Source: Brachynemurus nebulosus | Lineage: Eukaryota; Arthropoda; Insecta; Neuroptera; Myrmeleontidae | Assembly (NCBI GenBank): GCA_035578155.1 | Contig: JAPWDM010000066.1 | Coordinates: 476,001 to 540,000 of the forward strand | Reading direction: 5' to 3' | DNA: 64,000 nt | Shown here: positions 12,510 to 25,803 of the stretch, in pieces | Layout: each line of letters opens with the position of its first letter | Position numbering within the stretch: position 1 is the stretch's first letter | The notes under the pieces: generated by a model | The model's database searches: none | What the model saw: only the letters and a program-made list of their open reading frames with translations | What the model was told of the DNA's origin: nothing | Translations under genes and position numbers: made by a program

Positions 12510-13470
12510 TCTATTCCTTATCATTTTCGAGATATTTAAAAATTAAAAATTTACCCCAATTTTTTGAGGACCTTTTCAAACTGTTTTCTAACAGATAAAA
12601 AAATACGTACTTCTTTTTGTAAGTGGTGTTTTATAACGTGAAAAATCAAGTGATATGTTTTTTGGCGGTAGTGTTAAACAATCCAACCCTTCACAGGTAA
12701 ATATCGACCCAAGTGGTACGTTATGTTGGGAAAATGTCGGTACATCTATACGACACAACACCGCAAGAGTCAGTCAAATTTTGGTATATATTTCAGATTC
12801 ATATACGTCGTATAAAATATATCTATAAAGCATAAAATTTGAACCTATATAAAACCGTGAATTCTATTACAGTAGGCTTAAATGGTATGTTTCAGCATGG
12901 TTTCAGTTATCTCGTATAGTATTTCATAGTACCTATTCTATATATACTAGCTCGACTATGCATATCAAATTTTTCGTAAATGTTTAAAATAAATAATGTT
13001 GTACATACATACATATATATATATATAATTAATTAATTCCCTCTATGTGAGAATTGTACAAATTAGAGAAATTACATTCATGCGACTATCGAAAGAGAAT
13101 TAGATACAATAATATATTATGTACCAACGGAATAATATTAAAAGATTACTCTTCGTGCAATTTGTAAATTCGATCTCTCCACTAATATTTTACGATCGAA
13201 TATTTAGTTGTTCTAAATATTTTAAATAACTTTAACGTATAGAGAGTAATTCAGTTTTGTATTCATCGTTTTGTTTACAATACCTACATACATTGGCATA
13301 GATATTGCTATGAATTTAAGTTATGGAATATTATATATATATAGTGTGGCTTACAATTCCATTTCCCTCGGTTAGGCACTAACTTTGGTGATGTCTCTAT
13401 TTTTCATTGTTTGAAATATTTTTAGCTGGTACGTGTCTGTTTATTTAAAAATTAATTCTGGTAAAAATAA
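12510..13470. other. AT-rich stretch with short TA tracts
   Basis: Short (TA)n tracts lie near 13010 and 13335. Nothing gene-like was seen. Confidence 0.5.
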
Positions 13471-14085
13471 GGTAATTATTTAGAATTGGAGTTCCACTTA
13501 TTTTTGGCTATAATTTGGCTTTTAATGTTTTTGAAAGATTCAGCATTACCTACGGGAGAATAGTTAAAGAAAATACCAGATCTCGGTACCAATACTGCAA
13601 ACGCTGAGAAATTGATAAAAATTTTGAAAACCCCAAATTTCTTATTCCATTTTTATGCATATTGGTAATGTTAATTTTAAATTTAATTTTGCATTGCTGA
13701 ATAAAAGTAAGGGAAAATGGATCAGACAGTACCATTGAAACCTCGTTTTTGGGAAAAAGATAATTAAATAACTTTGGAACGATTACACATCAGAAGCTCC
13801 AATTGTAAATAATTACCCTTTGCACGAAAATGAGGTTTCAATGATACTGTCCCTTGAATTTTTCACTTGGTTCTATCAATAAAAACCGTAACATACCATT
13901 AAAAATTATATTTAAAGATGAGTAACGGAAACCGTCTATTAATTTCACAGCACTTCCAGTATTGGTATCGAGTTCTTTAACTAATCCCCCGTAATGCTGG
14001 ACATTAAAAAAAATAATTAAAGTCAAATCAATAGTTTTATTTTTATAATCAAAAATAGTTGGAGCCCCATTTCTAAATAATTACC
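13471..14085. mobile_element. TIR element with GGTAATTATTTAG ends
   Basis: Both ends read GGTAATTATTTAGAAWTGG inward for about 40 bp, with a few differences. A third copy of the terminal word sits inside on the minus strand near 13798-13823. A second word, ATTGAAACCTCRTTTT, occurs in opposite orientations at about 13734 and 13829. The frames at 13550-13735 and 13838-14026 lie inside and have no recognisable product. Confidence 0.6.
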
Positions 14086-14789
14086 AAAAAAATATTTTAA
14101 TCAAGCTTTTATTTGAAAATTGACGAAAAGGTATAAAATAATTTTGCGTGAAGTTTGGAGTAAGTAATATGCAACATAATTTATAAAAACATGAGGCATG
14201 ATTATTTCTGTCTCAGATTTAAGTAGCTGCTTTACCTTACTTTTCCGTAGTTGCCAAATTTGCCAAATTTTGTTGCACATTGCTACAAACTTCACACGTT
14301 TATTTTATACTTCACATTTTTTAAATAAAAACTTGATTCAAAAAAATTTTTGTACTTATATTTATTTTATATATTTTTTAGTCTGAATATTACTTACTTA
14401 TTTAAGTAGTTGTTTATAGCTATTACTTCATTATTTTATAGTCAGATGATAATGTTTATCGATTACTAGACGTTGTCTAGTAATGTTTCACATTTTGGTT
14501 ACTTTTTGTAGACGCTAAAGCATTATTTCTAGCGAGAGCTGAGACATTTTCATGATTATGATAGTAAATACAGAAAATTAAATGTAGTAAACTAGAGTAA
14601 ATACACAAAAATGTTATATCAATTCCATAAATTATGTCAGTAAATTTTTAGATATCTTCCAAATCCATCATCAGATGAGCTCAGTGATACTATAGCGATT
14701 ATATTGTCACGTAAACTACCTACTTATGCAAAATTTCAGCTCGATCGGCAAATAGGTTATGAATTAAAATTCGAGTAAAATATTTTGAA

Positions 14790-15212
14790 ACAGAACACAC
14801 ACCGGCATAATTAGCGGCATATACACACACCGGCATAATTAGCGGAACATACAAAATATCTGTAAAAATCAAACAAACCATTTAATTTCAAGAAAATATT
14901 AGTCTTATTTAATTATTCACTTAAAATTAGACGTTCACAAGTCAATATACCTTTATTTTTGGTATCAAAAACAAGTAACCATATAGAATGGCAAATTTTT
15001 GGAATCGTATGTGGTCTAAGATTAATTTAAGTTAAAGATTATTTAACAAATTGAACATGAAACACAGTGTTTCAATACCGTCTGGTTCCTCCCGTGGTCT
15101 TATCAAAGCTTCCATTCGTCTTTCTATACTCAGAATGATGTTATCTATAGTCTACTGGGACAGTCGTTGCCATTTTTCAATTACGGTAGTTTGAAGCTCG
15201 ATCACATTGAGT
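14790..15212 (-). pseudogene. Tc1-like transposase C-terminus with TIR remnant
   Basis: The minus-strand reading of about 15206-15060 gives VIELQTTVIEKWQRLSQ, a stop, then TIDNIILSIERRMEALIR, which is the usual end of Tc1-family transposases (pattern: aromatic-rich helix, ...SMxRRxxAxIxAxG). It then degrades. Downstream on that strand, at 14797-14846, a word of about 25 bp containing CCGGCATAATTAGCGG occurs twice in tandem and could be the element's inverted terminal repeat. No opposite TIR was found. The DDE catalytic part is absent. Confidence 0.5.
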
Positions 15213-16925
15213 AGAAGCGGCATTTGAATTCGAAAGTGACAGACCCCTTTAAAAGAGTTGCATCAATAATAAATAAAAACAATTCTGTGGAAAGTCAATT
15301 CGTTCACTACTTCAACATTATTTTAAGTAAAAATGAAAAAAAAACAGCCAACTTTGTTTAATAAATAATCGCAAGTTAAACAAAGGCTTAAGTATAATAA
15401 TAATTATTTGACAAAAGAAATCATTAAAAAATAATTAAGAATTTAGAACAACATTTACAATTTGGAATTTGTGTTTGAAATTATCAATTTATGCTTGCAT
15501 TACGTCCACTTTTGTCCATTATTAATTAGTTTTTTCTGCAACTTTAATTTTGAAGCGACTTATAACATGATCAATTTAGCATACGCTACGGAAAAAATAG
15601 ATTCTCAAAGGAAATGTCGTGGGATCGTTCCTTTTTCCAATTGGATAAAAGGGACACGTTACACACGAATTCATAATGATTTTGTTGTTGGAACTACAAA
15701 ATCATAAAATGGATGGAACAAAACTCTTATTGTTAGAACAAATAATAAAAAGGAGCTCAAATTTGACTGCTGATGAATATAAGAAGCTACATTTTAGCTA
15801 CAAAGCAACTAGAGAGTGATAAAATTCGAAGTGTGGAAGTACAAAGAAAAGTTGATGAAAAGTGTTATTTACTTCAAGTAATTCTGTAAAAAATTAATAA
15901 ATAAATTAGATACACAAAATTATTACAACTCTAAAAATTTTTAATGCCTGTACTTGATTCACTCAATTACTAGAGAATGAATTTTGTTTCATTTCTTACT
16001 AGTGACGAGACTGACTAATTCGAAAAAAATAAATTTATAATTTTTAACAACGAATATCGATGAAATCAGCCTGGCCTACCCTGGTCACCCAAGTCTGAAT
16101 ATTTTTGATACTATTTTGTTTGTAATATTATTATTTTACGATCAAGTTTTAAACCGGCCGCATTCATTCGGAATTTTACCAGTCCAAAGGCACTGATTGT
16201 CGAAAATCGGCCACACTAACGCAAACTTGTCGGTGTAACTCCTTTAATACTCACAATGTTTATTACAATTGTATTACTTTGTGAAACTGGGTCGATAAAC
16301 CAGTACAAGTTTGATATTATATATGGAAAAAGTACAGAAAGTGTGCCATGTTTTGATCGGTTCACCTGGTCCGGGCAACGATGCTTGTCGGTTGTGTGAA
16401 TACAATTACAATTATATTTGCACTTTCAGGTTCCCAAATCGAGAATGCGAATGCGAGACTAGCGTTACATCGAATTAGAGAATATTTTCTGAAACATGCT
16501 ATAAATGTACGGTACCTGTAGGTATAGGAATATATACTCGGAATGAATAATACGGCAAACTAAATTCAACAATAGTTGAAATTCCCTTGTGTTGTTCTTT
16601 GCTACCGGTGCTCCTGAATTCGTATGCTGTTCGATGTTATTCTGTTGTCGTATTGTGACATGTAAAATATGTAATATTAAACAGTTTTAAGGCTATATTC
16701 CATAATTGTGTGTACTAACATAAAATGCATTTTATCGACAAATGTACACCCAATGTAGATACTGAGGTAGTTAGGCATTTATTCGATCTCGTGTATACCT
16801 TCCAATTTTTTACTCTTAACATACAATAAAGTCCATCTACATGTATTCTGACAAGAATAAATTAACCATCAAGTTGCGTAGAGTGAGTTAACCACACAAG
16901 CAAAAACATGCGAATTAAGAACGCT
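15213..16925. other. Mostly AT-rich stretch, no gene recognised
   Basis: An 81-codon frame at 15462-15707 has no family resemblance. A patch at about 16150-16240 is somewhat richer in CG dinucleotides (CCGGCCG, ATCGGCC), but without a frame, TIR or promoter signal that I can defend. Confidence 0.45.
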
Positions 16926-18107
16926 ACTTTTGATATCTGTAAACTCAAAATAGTAGTATTTAGAAGGGGTGGAAAGTTCAGGGCTCTTCCGTTGTGCATG
17001 TGAACACGCAATGCAAAAGACAAATATAGCATTAAGCAGCATAAGAGATATAATGATAAAAAGCAGAATGAACTTATGGGAAGCTAGAATTTACCTATTT
17101 CATTCTATTGTATTAAGTTATATTCGGATGAAATATGGGGCTTGAGATAAAATCAAAATATAGAAAAAATTCAAACGAATTTCTGTAAAAGTGTCTTTTG
17201 TTGGCCAAAAAACATACCAGGCTATATTATAAGGCAGAAAATCGATTTAGTGAATCTGTCTTGGTATACGCTAAAGTTGGCACTAGGCTGGTGGCTTAAA
17301 ATATCAAAGATGTCAGAATGTAGATATCCAAAGCTGTGTTTTGCCAGGCTTCTTTCTCTGGATAAAAATCCCGATAATGTAGTCAAGTACAATTGGGCTA
17401 CTCAATTAAAAAATATTATCATCACCTTAGGTTACGAACAGGTGTGGAATAATTAGACTACTCATGATATACACCAGTTTTTCCCAGATATATGGGAAAG
17501 ATTCAAGGAGAACCTAATTTATGAAGGTAGGCGAAGAATATTAGATTCAACCTACAATCCAAGGTATCAAGATATAAAACAATCAGTTACCACCGAGGAG
17601 TATATCAATATTTTACTGCATATTGATAAAACTAGAATTATTAGTCAACTTAGAGTAATGGGCCAAAACTGTGTTAATATTTATACCAAAGGGTTTAGAT
17701 ATTTCTGGAATTGTGAAAATGAATGCCTTATATCACATCTTTATAGTATGTCCTACATATCGGTTAATTCGGGCGTCTTTCCTTTATGAATATGTTGACC
17801 AAAATTGTAACGAAAACAATTACCACATCTCATTGTTTACAAACTTAATTGTAAATAAGATCAACAATATTTATTACTTTGTTCGAAATATGTGGACAAC
17901 CAGAAGTTTCATTCGTTTTGAATAATTTTGAGAAAAGCCACTATTGGTTTCGCTCTTAGATGTTGTTTATGCCTCTTACGGGTACAGTTATATCGTTTAT
18001 GTTATATATGAGCTAAAAATTATTGTATGTTGTTGTATATGATTTGTATAACCGGAATCTCTGTAACGTTTAATTACCAAATAAAGTATATATTATTATT
18101 ATTATTA
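16926..18107 (+). pseudogene. Broken 3' end of a non-LTR retrotransposon
   Basis: Several in-order fragments of a LINE ORF2 can be read. At about 16929-16976 there is FDICKLKIVVFRRGG, a reverse-transcriptase thumb-type motif. After a deletion, NIALSSIRDIM and SRMNLWEARIYLF follow near 17030-17090. From 17250 to 17456 and on past a TAG, one frame runs to about 17740 (WATQLKNIIITLGYEQVW, FFPDIWERFKENLIYEGRR, QLRVMGQN). After a frameshift, 17671-17925 carries LYHIFIVCPTYRLIR, the H...C part of the cysteine/histidine motif that closes many LINE ORF2 proteins. A 3' UTR follows, ending AATAAAGTATAT and an (ATT)n tail near 18092-18107, typical of LINE 3' ends. The clade is not determined. The stop, deletion and frameshift show it is dead. 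Confidence 0.7.
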
Positions 18108-18671
18108 TATTTGTAAACTCGGCCTGACAAACAGACAAAAATTTTTAATCTAACGGTTTTGCGTAAAATTTCGTTTCGCATAAATAACTTAAATTGCTTA
18201 TACATGTAAGATATTAGCTAATGCGTTTATGAAGACCGATTGCGTAATCGTTTACGGTTCGTGTGTCTTGCGAATGCGTAATACTAGAACGTTGATCAAG
18301 GAGTCTAACCAACACTCTATTTAGACTTCAAGTCATAATAACTCCAACAACAATAACCAACATTTATTGTCAAAGTTGAAAAATCAAAATTTTACAAGAA
18401 TATCGACATATTTGAAGCGAAAATATGTTCAAAATCAATTAAGATGAATCTAAGAATTGCTCAAAGTATAACATCGAATGAATATTGTGGGAGCGTCGAA
18501 GATTAGCGGTAGAGTCCGATTCAATTCTCAGTACGCACAACGTCATCGTATCCATTATTAATGGGTAAATTTAAATTCTTGCAAATGTAGAAGTGATTAA
18601 CAAAGACGTTGGAGTGGAGACATCGAAGTCCATTGAATTGAGTCCATTCCAATTTTTAGGCCATCATACAA
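18108..18671. other. AT-rich stretch, nothing recognised
   Basis: No coding or repeat signal noticed between the LINE tail and the SINE tail. Confidence 0.5.
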
Positions 18672-18791
18672 AAATAATAATGTAAATTAAAAATCACAAA
18701 GTGATTGAAAAAATTATCCGCATCGACCGGGAATCGAACCCAGGATCTCCCGGTAACTAGCCAAGTGTCTTAGCTATTAGACCAACGATCC
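18672..18791 (-). mobile_element. tRNA-headed SINE, copy 2 of 3, intact cloverleaf
   Basis: The minus strand of 18720-18791 gives a 72-nt tRNA-like sequence. It has a 7 bp acceptor stem with two mismatches, D arm GTCT/AGAC, anticodon arm CTTGG/CCGGG with loop CTAGTTA (anticodon position AGT, threonine), a 5-nt variable loop and T arm CTGGG-TTCGATT-CCCGG. The A and B boxes are good. It is followed directly by GATAATTTTTTCAATCAC, then TTTGTGATTTTTAATTTAC, the tail shared with the copies at 8.9 and 51.7 kb. The shared tail is why I call it a SINE and not a functional tRNA-Thr gene. The acceptor mismatches agree with that. Confidence 0.65.
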
Positions 18792-21127
18792 TGTGTTGGA
18801 TAGCCACCCGAGCCAGACAATCGTTCAATCATCTATGTGTATTGGTACTCTCTCTAATGCGAGAAACAGTTACAATTTTTCAATTTCAAATATTTTTTAG
18901 AAAATATTTTATAAGATTTGAGTTAGAATGTAATAAGTTGTTATGGGGGCGATGTATGTTTTTATTGTCAGGTAGCAAAATTTTCTCTTTGCTTTAAATT
19001 AGCCGCCACTAAAGATTGTTTATAAAGGAAACTAAATTTTTTAGTTTTCTAGTGGCTTAGTTACAGCACTTTTTGATCAGACTAGGCTATTTTAATGGGT
19101 TCTACTAGTGAAATCCTCTAAAATGAACTAGTGTAATCCGCGCTTTAGACTACATTTACACGTGACTTATTAAAAAAAAAATTGACTATATACCCGAATC
19201 TCCTTTTCAGATATCCGAACATTTTTTTATAGTTTTCATTAAGTACGTTTACTAGTTGGTCTGATCGGAACACAGTGGTACTATTACGTCTGTTGTTAAT
19301 GTTTGGATGTAGTATATACTAGCATATGGATAGTTCAGGATTTATTAGATACGTTCAGAAAATACGACTGATATTTTCAAAAAGGGGTAAGTTAATTAAA
19401 ACGCGTTTTGTTTAAATTTTTCATTGTTCATGTCTGTGTCTCTACCTTTGTGATGTTGTCGAACGTAAAAAGGCGTAGATAAATTTTTTAATTTGTTGAT
19501 TTCTCAGCACATACATACTCGGGAAATTAAAAAAGATACGTATGCCTTCTCTCGCGTATATTTGCTATGTTTAATATCTTCTTAGACTTTGAAAATTGTT
19601 CATGTAAGTATTATACTTTATTTTAAATATTTCAAATAGTGATTATCTGCTGTAGGAAATTAAAGAAATTTTTTTAGTTGAACGCAAGTAGAAAAATTTA
19701 TAAAGAGAAGTCTGCAAACGTATATAAAAGTCTGAGAACTTGTACTATATTTTCTGAATTCAAAAGTATGTATATAAATTACTAAATACCATAAAACGGA
19801 ATGAATGGGAAAAAAATTGATAATTTATTGCGATTATTGTAAACTATATAGTTCATAGTTTGAGGACGGTTGTATCTGAGTTTATCATAAGCTACAATTA
19901 AAATAAATATTAACAGGATTATAAAATAATTGCAGAAAATTGAAATTCAGAAAGTAGTGGATCCTGCAATGCCCATAGTGTAGCTTTGTATGCTTTATGT
20001 TATACAACCCTGAAGTGATGCATGTCTTTATCACAGTACCGGGTGGATCAAAAATGATTCATTATGACTAATATACCAGGTGAATCAAAAGTGATGAATA
20101 TCTGAGTTAACAGTCTCGTCATTACAATGTAAGTATTTCATTAGATGATGTATTCGGTAGCACATATTTAATATTTTTACTTCCAAATTTCATCAAATCT
20201 TTTGTTCAGACTCGTCAAAGTCAATTTAATGTCAAATATTTATATTTAGTTGTCTTCAAGCTTCAAATTGATACGTTACATGATATGGAGCCCTAAGCAT
20301 ACATATAAAAATCTGTGGACAGTAGTAGACCAAACTAGGTCTAATCGCAGCTTAGCTGATCACTCGTTCGAGGACGGTGAGCGGATGCGCTTCAATTGTA
20401 TAAGTGTTAAATCATTAATGATTACACTGGATGTTGGTCTGTTTGCAATATGTGTGTATTTTAGTGTATACGACGACCACTCATACAGATGCAAATATCA
20501 AACATATACAAATACAAACAGTGTATACCTATATAACATATAGGTGGGGAGTGGTAGGGATTTTTTGTCTACGCTGGTATCATTAGTACAGAGATAGCAA
20601 GTCGGTTTCTGAATTCTGTGTAATTAACACTTCAATTATACTTGAAATCGTGTTCAAAAATTTTGAGGTTAAATTACGGCATATTTTAAGGCTTCTGAAA
20701 TATTCTTTCCACTTTTTTTTATACTGCTCTTTGATTTCTGTTTCATTGGAGGGATTTCGTTTTTTCATATCGTTTTCGCGTTAGAGCATTTGATTGAAAA
20801 CAGTTTTCGTCTTCTGGCATCTCAGCGGTTTGATTTAAAATGATTTTGTTTTTAAATTCGTGATCAGCGTCAGAGTAATATTATTTTGCTGGTTATATTT
20901 TCAAAAGCTTTAATATCTCCGGAGGCAGTTTTTAAAAATTTTTATTTTGGATAGGCCCGAATTTTTCTATACATATCATAAACATATACCTAACGGTATC
21001 AGAGACGAATTTTGTTGATTTCGTAATATGTATTGTAGAACCCACAATTCTGAACTTGAATTTTCTTACTTTTTCATTTATTCAAAATTTTTGGGTAGAC
21101 CAAGTGCAGGAGAATAATGATTGACTA
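18792..21127. other. AT-rich stretch with one short repeat fragment
   Basis: At 20037-20100 two nearby words, ACCGGGTGGATCAAAAATGA and ACCAGGTGAATCAAAAGTGA, look like a twin fragment of a repeat. The 97-codon frame at 20250-20543 and the 61-codon one at 20583-20768 have no recognisable product. Confidence 0.45.
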
Positions 21128-21733
21128 CACCAAGACCTCGCTTTGCGTCGTTTCGTTCTGCGTTTTTTCGAAGTTGCGTCGCTGCTGAATTAGTATAAAT
21201 TTTCACTGTGCATCGTTAAATTTTCGAAGTTGCGTTGTTTTGGGTTCGAGTCTTTAATTTTTTTTCGAAATTTTTTGAAATTTCCTTTTTTTCTAAAAGA
21301 TGGTACGACTTTGTTTTATTATGGTGGATATGTATCTATTGCTGTATTGTAATAAAGATTGATAATAGATGGAAACTACTTTGAGCGTGTTGGTATAAAA
21401 TTAAAATAAATGTGTATTACGAAATTAAATAAAGAGACAGTGATTAATTTTCACTTTGTTTTTATAAATTAATTGATTATTTTATTTTGTTTTAATTGAA
21501 TTTGTTGTTTTTTTTATTTTTTGTATGTATATAATAACATTTTATATTATTTTTGTTTTTTAAATGTTTACTTTGTTCAATTTTCGTTTTAAAAAGTAGT
21601 GTTTTCGTAACCCTGAAACCTATCTTCGATCTTTACATGGTTTACTATAGAAAATCATAATTCAATTTGCGTCGTTTCAATTTGCGTCGTGTTTTTTTGG
21701 AACGTAACCACGACGCAAATTGAGGTATTGGTG
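21128..21733. mobile_element. TA-flanked TIR element, word TTTGCGTCGT
   Basis: The ends read CACCAAGACCTCGCTTTGCG and, on the minus strand from the right, CACCAATACCTCAATTTGCG. TA flanks both sides (21126-21127 and 21734-21735). The terminal word TTTGCGTCGT or its close variants recur near 21141, 21174, 21232, 21668 and 21681, plus an inverted copy near 21712. No transposase frame is present in the 606 bp. Confidence 0.65.
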
Positions 21734-23121
21734 TATATTTAGAACTTTAGAATATAAGAAAAGAGAAATTACTCCGATTAATATTTCAAAATATTTTAAC
21801 AAAAGGATTAAGAATATTTTGAATCTAGATACTAAAAATAATTATACATATAGTACTTAACTTTAATTGATGTTCTAACGGAAGCTTTTAGATGATGCAG
21901 AAAAATATTGCTAATCTTAATTTGAAATTAAACCATGTTAGGAAGTAGAGAGCAAGCACAAAAATGAAATAATATAAGCATATTGAAAATTCAACACAAA
22001 AGTTTTTAGCGCAACAAAAAATTAATAATAAAATTAATTGCTATTGAGTCAACTCTCCGGTCTTATGTTTTTACTCCACAATAAAATATATCTTTCTAAG
22101 CTGTCTTAAATGTAACAAGATATAAATTTTAATAGATACAATTGGGAGCTTTATTCACATAGAATGAATATAATATGTAGGTATTTATAATTCTGTTTGT
22201 TAACTCCACGTAATTCTGTTCGTCTCTTCTTGAATGGAGCAAAAAACTTCTTTAGTGGACGGTAATCAGGACACTAACACTACAGTGGCATCGATATTTG
22301 TATTTTCTCCGTTCTCATTGGGTAATCAAATTTTCATTACAGATTGTTGTAATCAACATTACAACTTACTATTTTCAAGCTCTAAGTACAATAACGGTCA
22401 TGTAGCTGGTTTTTTATTTTAATTTTTTTATATTTAACTTGAAAAACTTGGAAGGGTTCATCGTTTTACTTTATGTCAAAAACAATTTAAACACATAAGA
22501 ACTCCTTTCGATTGGTCAAATCTTTTAGTATAATTTGCTCATGTCGTCAAAGTAAATTTTGCTATCGTAATGTTTACCTGTCTATGCACAATAGCCAAAT
22601 TTCTTCTAAAAATATACCTATCGTTAACTAATTGTTAGAACGTTATATTTTCGTTTATTTCATACTTCAAATATTGTTAAAAAATCGAAGAAATAGTATC
22701 AAAACCATAAAAAGGTTAGCGTACCCGATGATGTCATTTAAGAGAATTGTTAATAAAATATTTACAAAGGGGCAACCTACAAAATAAAATAAACAAAAAT
22801 TCTTCCTTTTAATTTCTTTACATGTTTCGGCCAATTAGATAGTCACCATTAGAAAAGAAACGTAATTTAATATCGAAAAATTTAAATTATAAAAACAGCG
22901 AGTCATATCGTCGAAACGAAATTATCCAAATGAACAAAGAAATAATGGAGTATTATAAGATGGAGATCTAACTCATATGAGAGAAATTGACAAAACTGGT
23001 CAGGAAAATGGTAAATATAAGGGCTTTCTTTTTTTACCACTGGCGGCGTTAATAATCTCAAAATACTGATGTGAATATAGCGAATATAGTAACATAAAAC
23101 GGATAAAACAGAATGTAACTA
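21734..23121. other. AT-rich stretch, nothing recognised
   Basis: A 62-codon frame at 22234-22422 has no family resemblance. No paired repeats were found. Confidence 0.45.
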
Positions 23122-23523
23122 CAGTACTTATTCTCAAATAGAAACACGCCGGGACTGGGGAAGTGAGTGTTTCCATTTGAGAATCACCAATGTCGGTTGA
23201 TGATATTTAATAATAAGGAACTACGTAGAAATTACATAAGTATGAAATAAGCTCTCATAGTTTAAATTACTTTATACGGCGGATATCCAATGGTAATGAC
23301 TCCGATTTTACATAGTGACGTAAAGAATTATATAATATACAATATAAATGACGCGACGGAAAATAAAAATTGTTAAGCTTATTTTAAAAACGATCGAAAA
23401 ACCCACTTTATAACTGAGTTGAAAATTGAAAAAGATTCCAGAAGATTCTATTCAAAAGCTAACAAAGATAATATAGAAGCTCGCGTTTCCATTTGACAGT
23501 GTTCCATTTGAGAATTAGTACTG
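23122..23523. mobile_element. TA-flanked MITE with CAGTACT ends
   Basis: Both ends read CAGTACTWATTCTCAAAT inward and are flanked by TA (23120-23121, 23524-23525). The CAGT start plus TA duplication is what pogo/Tigger-type Tc1/mariner elements show. The word CCATTTGAGAAT recurs near 23175 and 23506, with a variant at 23490, so the terminal word is iterated inside. No transposase is preserved. Confidence 0.68.
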
Positions 23524-24460
23524 TACCGCTTTCGTATCGTACGAACACGAGTGCTATCTTTCATTTGAACATTTTTTTGAATACACTGAGTTTCGACTCC
23601 TTGTCTAATCTTCATAAAAGAAATATTGAACCACCTAGAGCGGTATGAATCTAAAAATAGTAGGACAATGAAAAAGAAGAAAAATAATTGTTTAACAAAA
23701 AACATGATGAAAATGTTACCATTTTTAGAATTAAAAATTTATTTTTAAAAGTTGCACAAATAAAACCAGAAAGTAAAATTTATTCTCGATTCATACTTGA
23801 GTGGATCAACTTTTGCGTTACGGAGAACTAGGAGTGATTTAGTGATGTCATTAATATAAATATTTTGATTCTTCCTTTCTTCTCTAAATGCTGTGATAAA
23901 AATTTAGAATAATTTGGAAATATATTTTACATATCTGTTCTCAACATAACGGAATCTCATTGAAAATTATTACTTACTTCAAATATCAGTAACAATTTTC
24001 TCTTAAACCTAGGCGTTTAGTTATTGGTAATCGAAAAAAAATAATTACAACTTTACGATAGATTAAGTTAAGTCGGGTAAAGAAGTTTTTATTTTTGTTG
24101 ATCGTAGTATTTTGACCGTTGATGTACATATTTTAAGTTATTATTTGTGGCTGTGGTTATTGTATTATAATGCTGACATCCAGTTAGTTAGTTAGTGGTA
24201 TGTTCTAAACATTTAATCACGTAACAAATACATGCCTATAGTAGGAATTGGAAGGAGTACTTAGAAACATTTAGAAACAAACCCTCAAATGATATTATGA
24301 TTGTAACAACAAGATGAGATTGTAGTTTGTAATGAACATAATATAAAGGCAAAGAATAAATGTTTTGCCGATAACAAAAGATATAAATAATGTTTATAAA
24401 TTTCGAGAATGATAATTTTAGTTCTAGCTTCCTTCAAGGAAATAAAAAATGTAGTAGGTA
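23524..24460. other. AT-rich stretch, nothing recognised
   Basis: Nothing coding or repetitive noticed. Confidence 0.45.
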
Positions 24461-25803
24461 GGGGAGAGGTGTGTCAGTAGTAACAAAAAAAAATATACAG
24501 GCTAGTAACTTTGTATTTATTAGTCACAGGGAATTAAATTTTTGGCACAAGATACGGACATCTTTCAGGTTTTGAATGAGCTGCACAAAAATATTATATG
24601 TTGGTTTATAACTGAAATAACTGCATTTATGTGGACCAAAGTGTAATGTTACAATCGTCACCGTCAGAGGACCAATTATTACAGGGTTTAGGTTCAACTG
24701 TAACACTCATTATTTAGTGGAATTTTGATGTTAGTTATTATAATTAATTTGGTTTCCAAAATTTTTCCTTACATATTGAGTGAGTAAGCTGATAAATACC
24801 ACAGTCTCTGGCAACAGGCCAGATTTTTTTCCTTCTATTACTCTTCTAGCGACATTCAGGTATACATTATTGAATACAGTTCCTATCCTGGTTTATGTTT
24901 TGCTTTATATAGCATTTTTTTTTTATTTGTAAAACAGCGTGAATTAGATTAACAGGCAAAACTAATCGTGGTAGCTTTGGATCTAACGATAACCGTAACC
25001 GAAAATCGATATAAAAACAAACGAATTTTGCCAAAGTGTAACCATTAATGGAAGGTATTTTTCTTTTCTTTTTTAAATTATTAATCGAAACCGTTTACCT
25101 TTATCATTTGATTCATACCTGAAATATAAAGTTTAATTTTGTTTAACATAAATTTTTAACAAAATACAAAACATTATTTAGAAAAATAATTATGTGAACT
25201 AGAAATGATTTTATTAGCCATAAATAAAATTTAAAGTTAATCCTCAAAAATTAGAATTCTGAAAAACCGCAGAGTTTTTAAACCTTATTTAAAACCCTAT
25301 ACTCACTCTCAGCTCTATGTGCTCAGTTCCTTAAATTTACTAAAAGGAAAAATTGTGGATAGATAAAACTACTGGAATATCAGCTGTAACATGTTATAAT
25401 TGACACTACTGAATTTGTTACAATTGTTGCAGTGCTGTTTAATTTTATAAAAAAATTCGTAAAATTTTAACTATGATTTAAAAAGCGAAATTACCTATTT
25501 AATAATATTATTTGTTTGCTTGTGTTTCCAATAAAATAATTTTACTTCCAAGTGATGAGGTATTTACTGTAAAAATCAAAAAATTGTCCACCAACTCAAA
25601 ATTTACAATTAGCTTATATATGTAAACACATTTGGCATTGCTGAGAGAATACCGCCACATGGTATTAACTGAAAGTTTTGTCAGTAAAGCACAACTTCAG
25701 GAGCCATCTTATGATACGCAATACTCCTCAATAGGATTGATAGATGTCTCGCAAATTTCAAAGTTACAATTGACCCACTGTTACTACTGTCACACCTCTC
25801 CCC
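24461..25803. mobile_element. TA-flanked TIR element, GGGGAGAGGTGTG ends
   Basis: The left end reads GGGGAGAGGTGTGTCAGTAG and the right end, on the minus strand, GGGGAGAGGTGTGACAGTAG. The next seven bases also match, giving a TIR of about 25 bp with one mismatch, flanked by TA on both sides (24459-24460, 25804-25805). Words of the TGTTACA/TGTAACA type recur inside near 24650, 24695, 25385 and 25418. The frames at 24524-24706 and 25632-25826 lie in or across the element and are not recognisable transposases. Confidence 0.68.

Noticed and set aside
18720..18791. A functional tRNA-Thr(AGT) gene on the minus strand
   Set aside because: The cloverleaf is good, but the acceptor stem has two mismatches and the sequence downstream is the same tail that follows two other tRNA-like heads in the window, so a SINE is the better reading.
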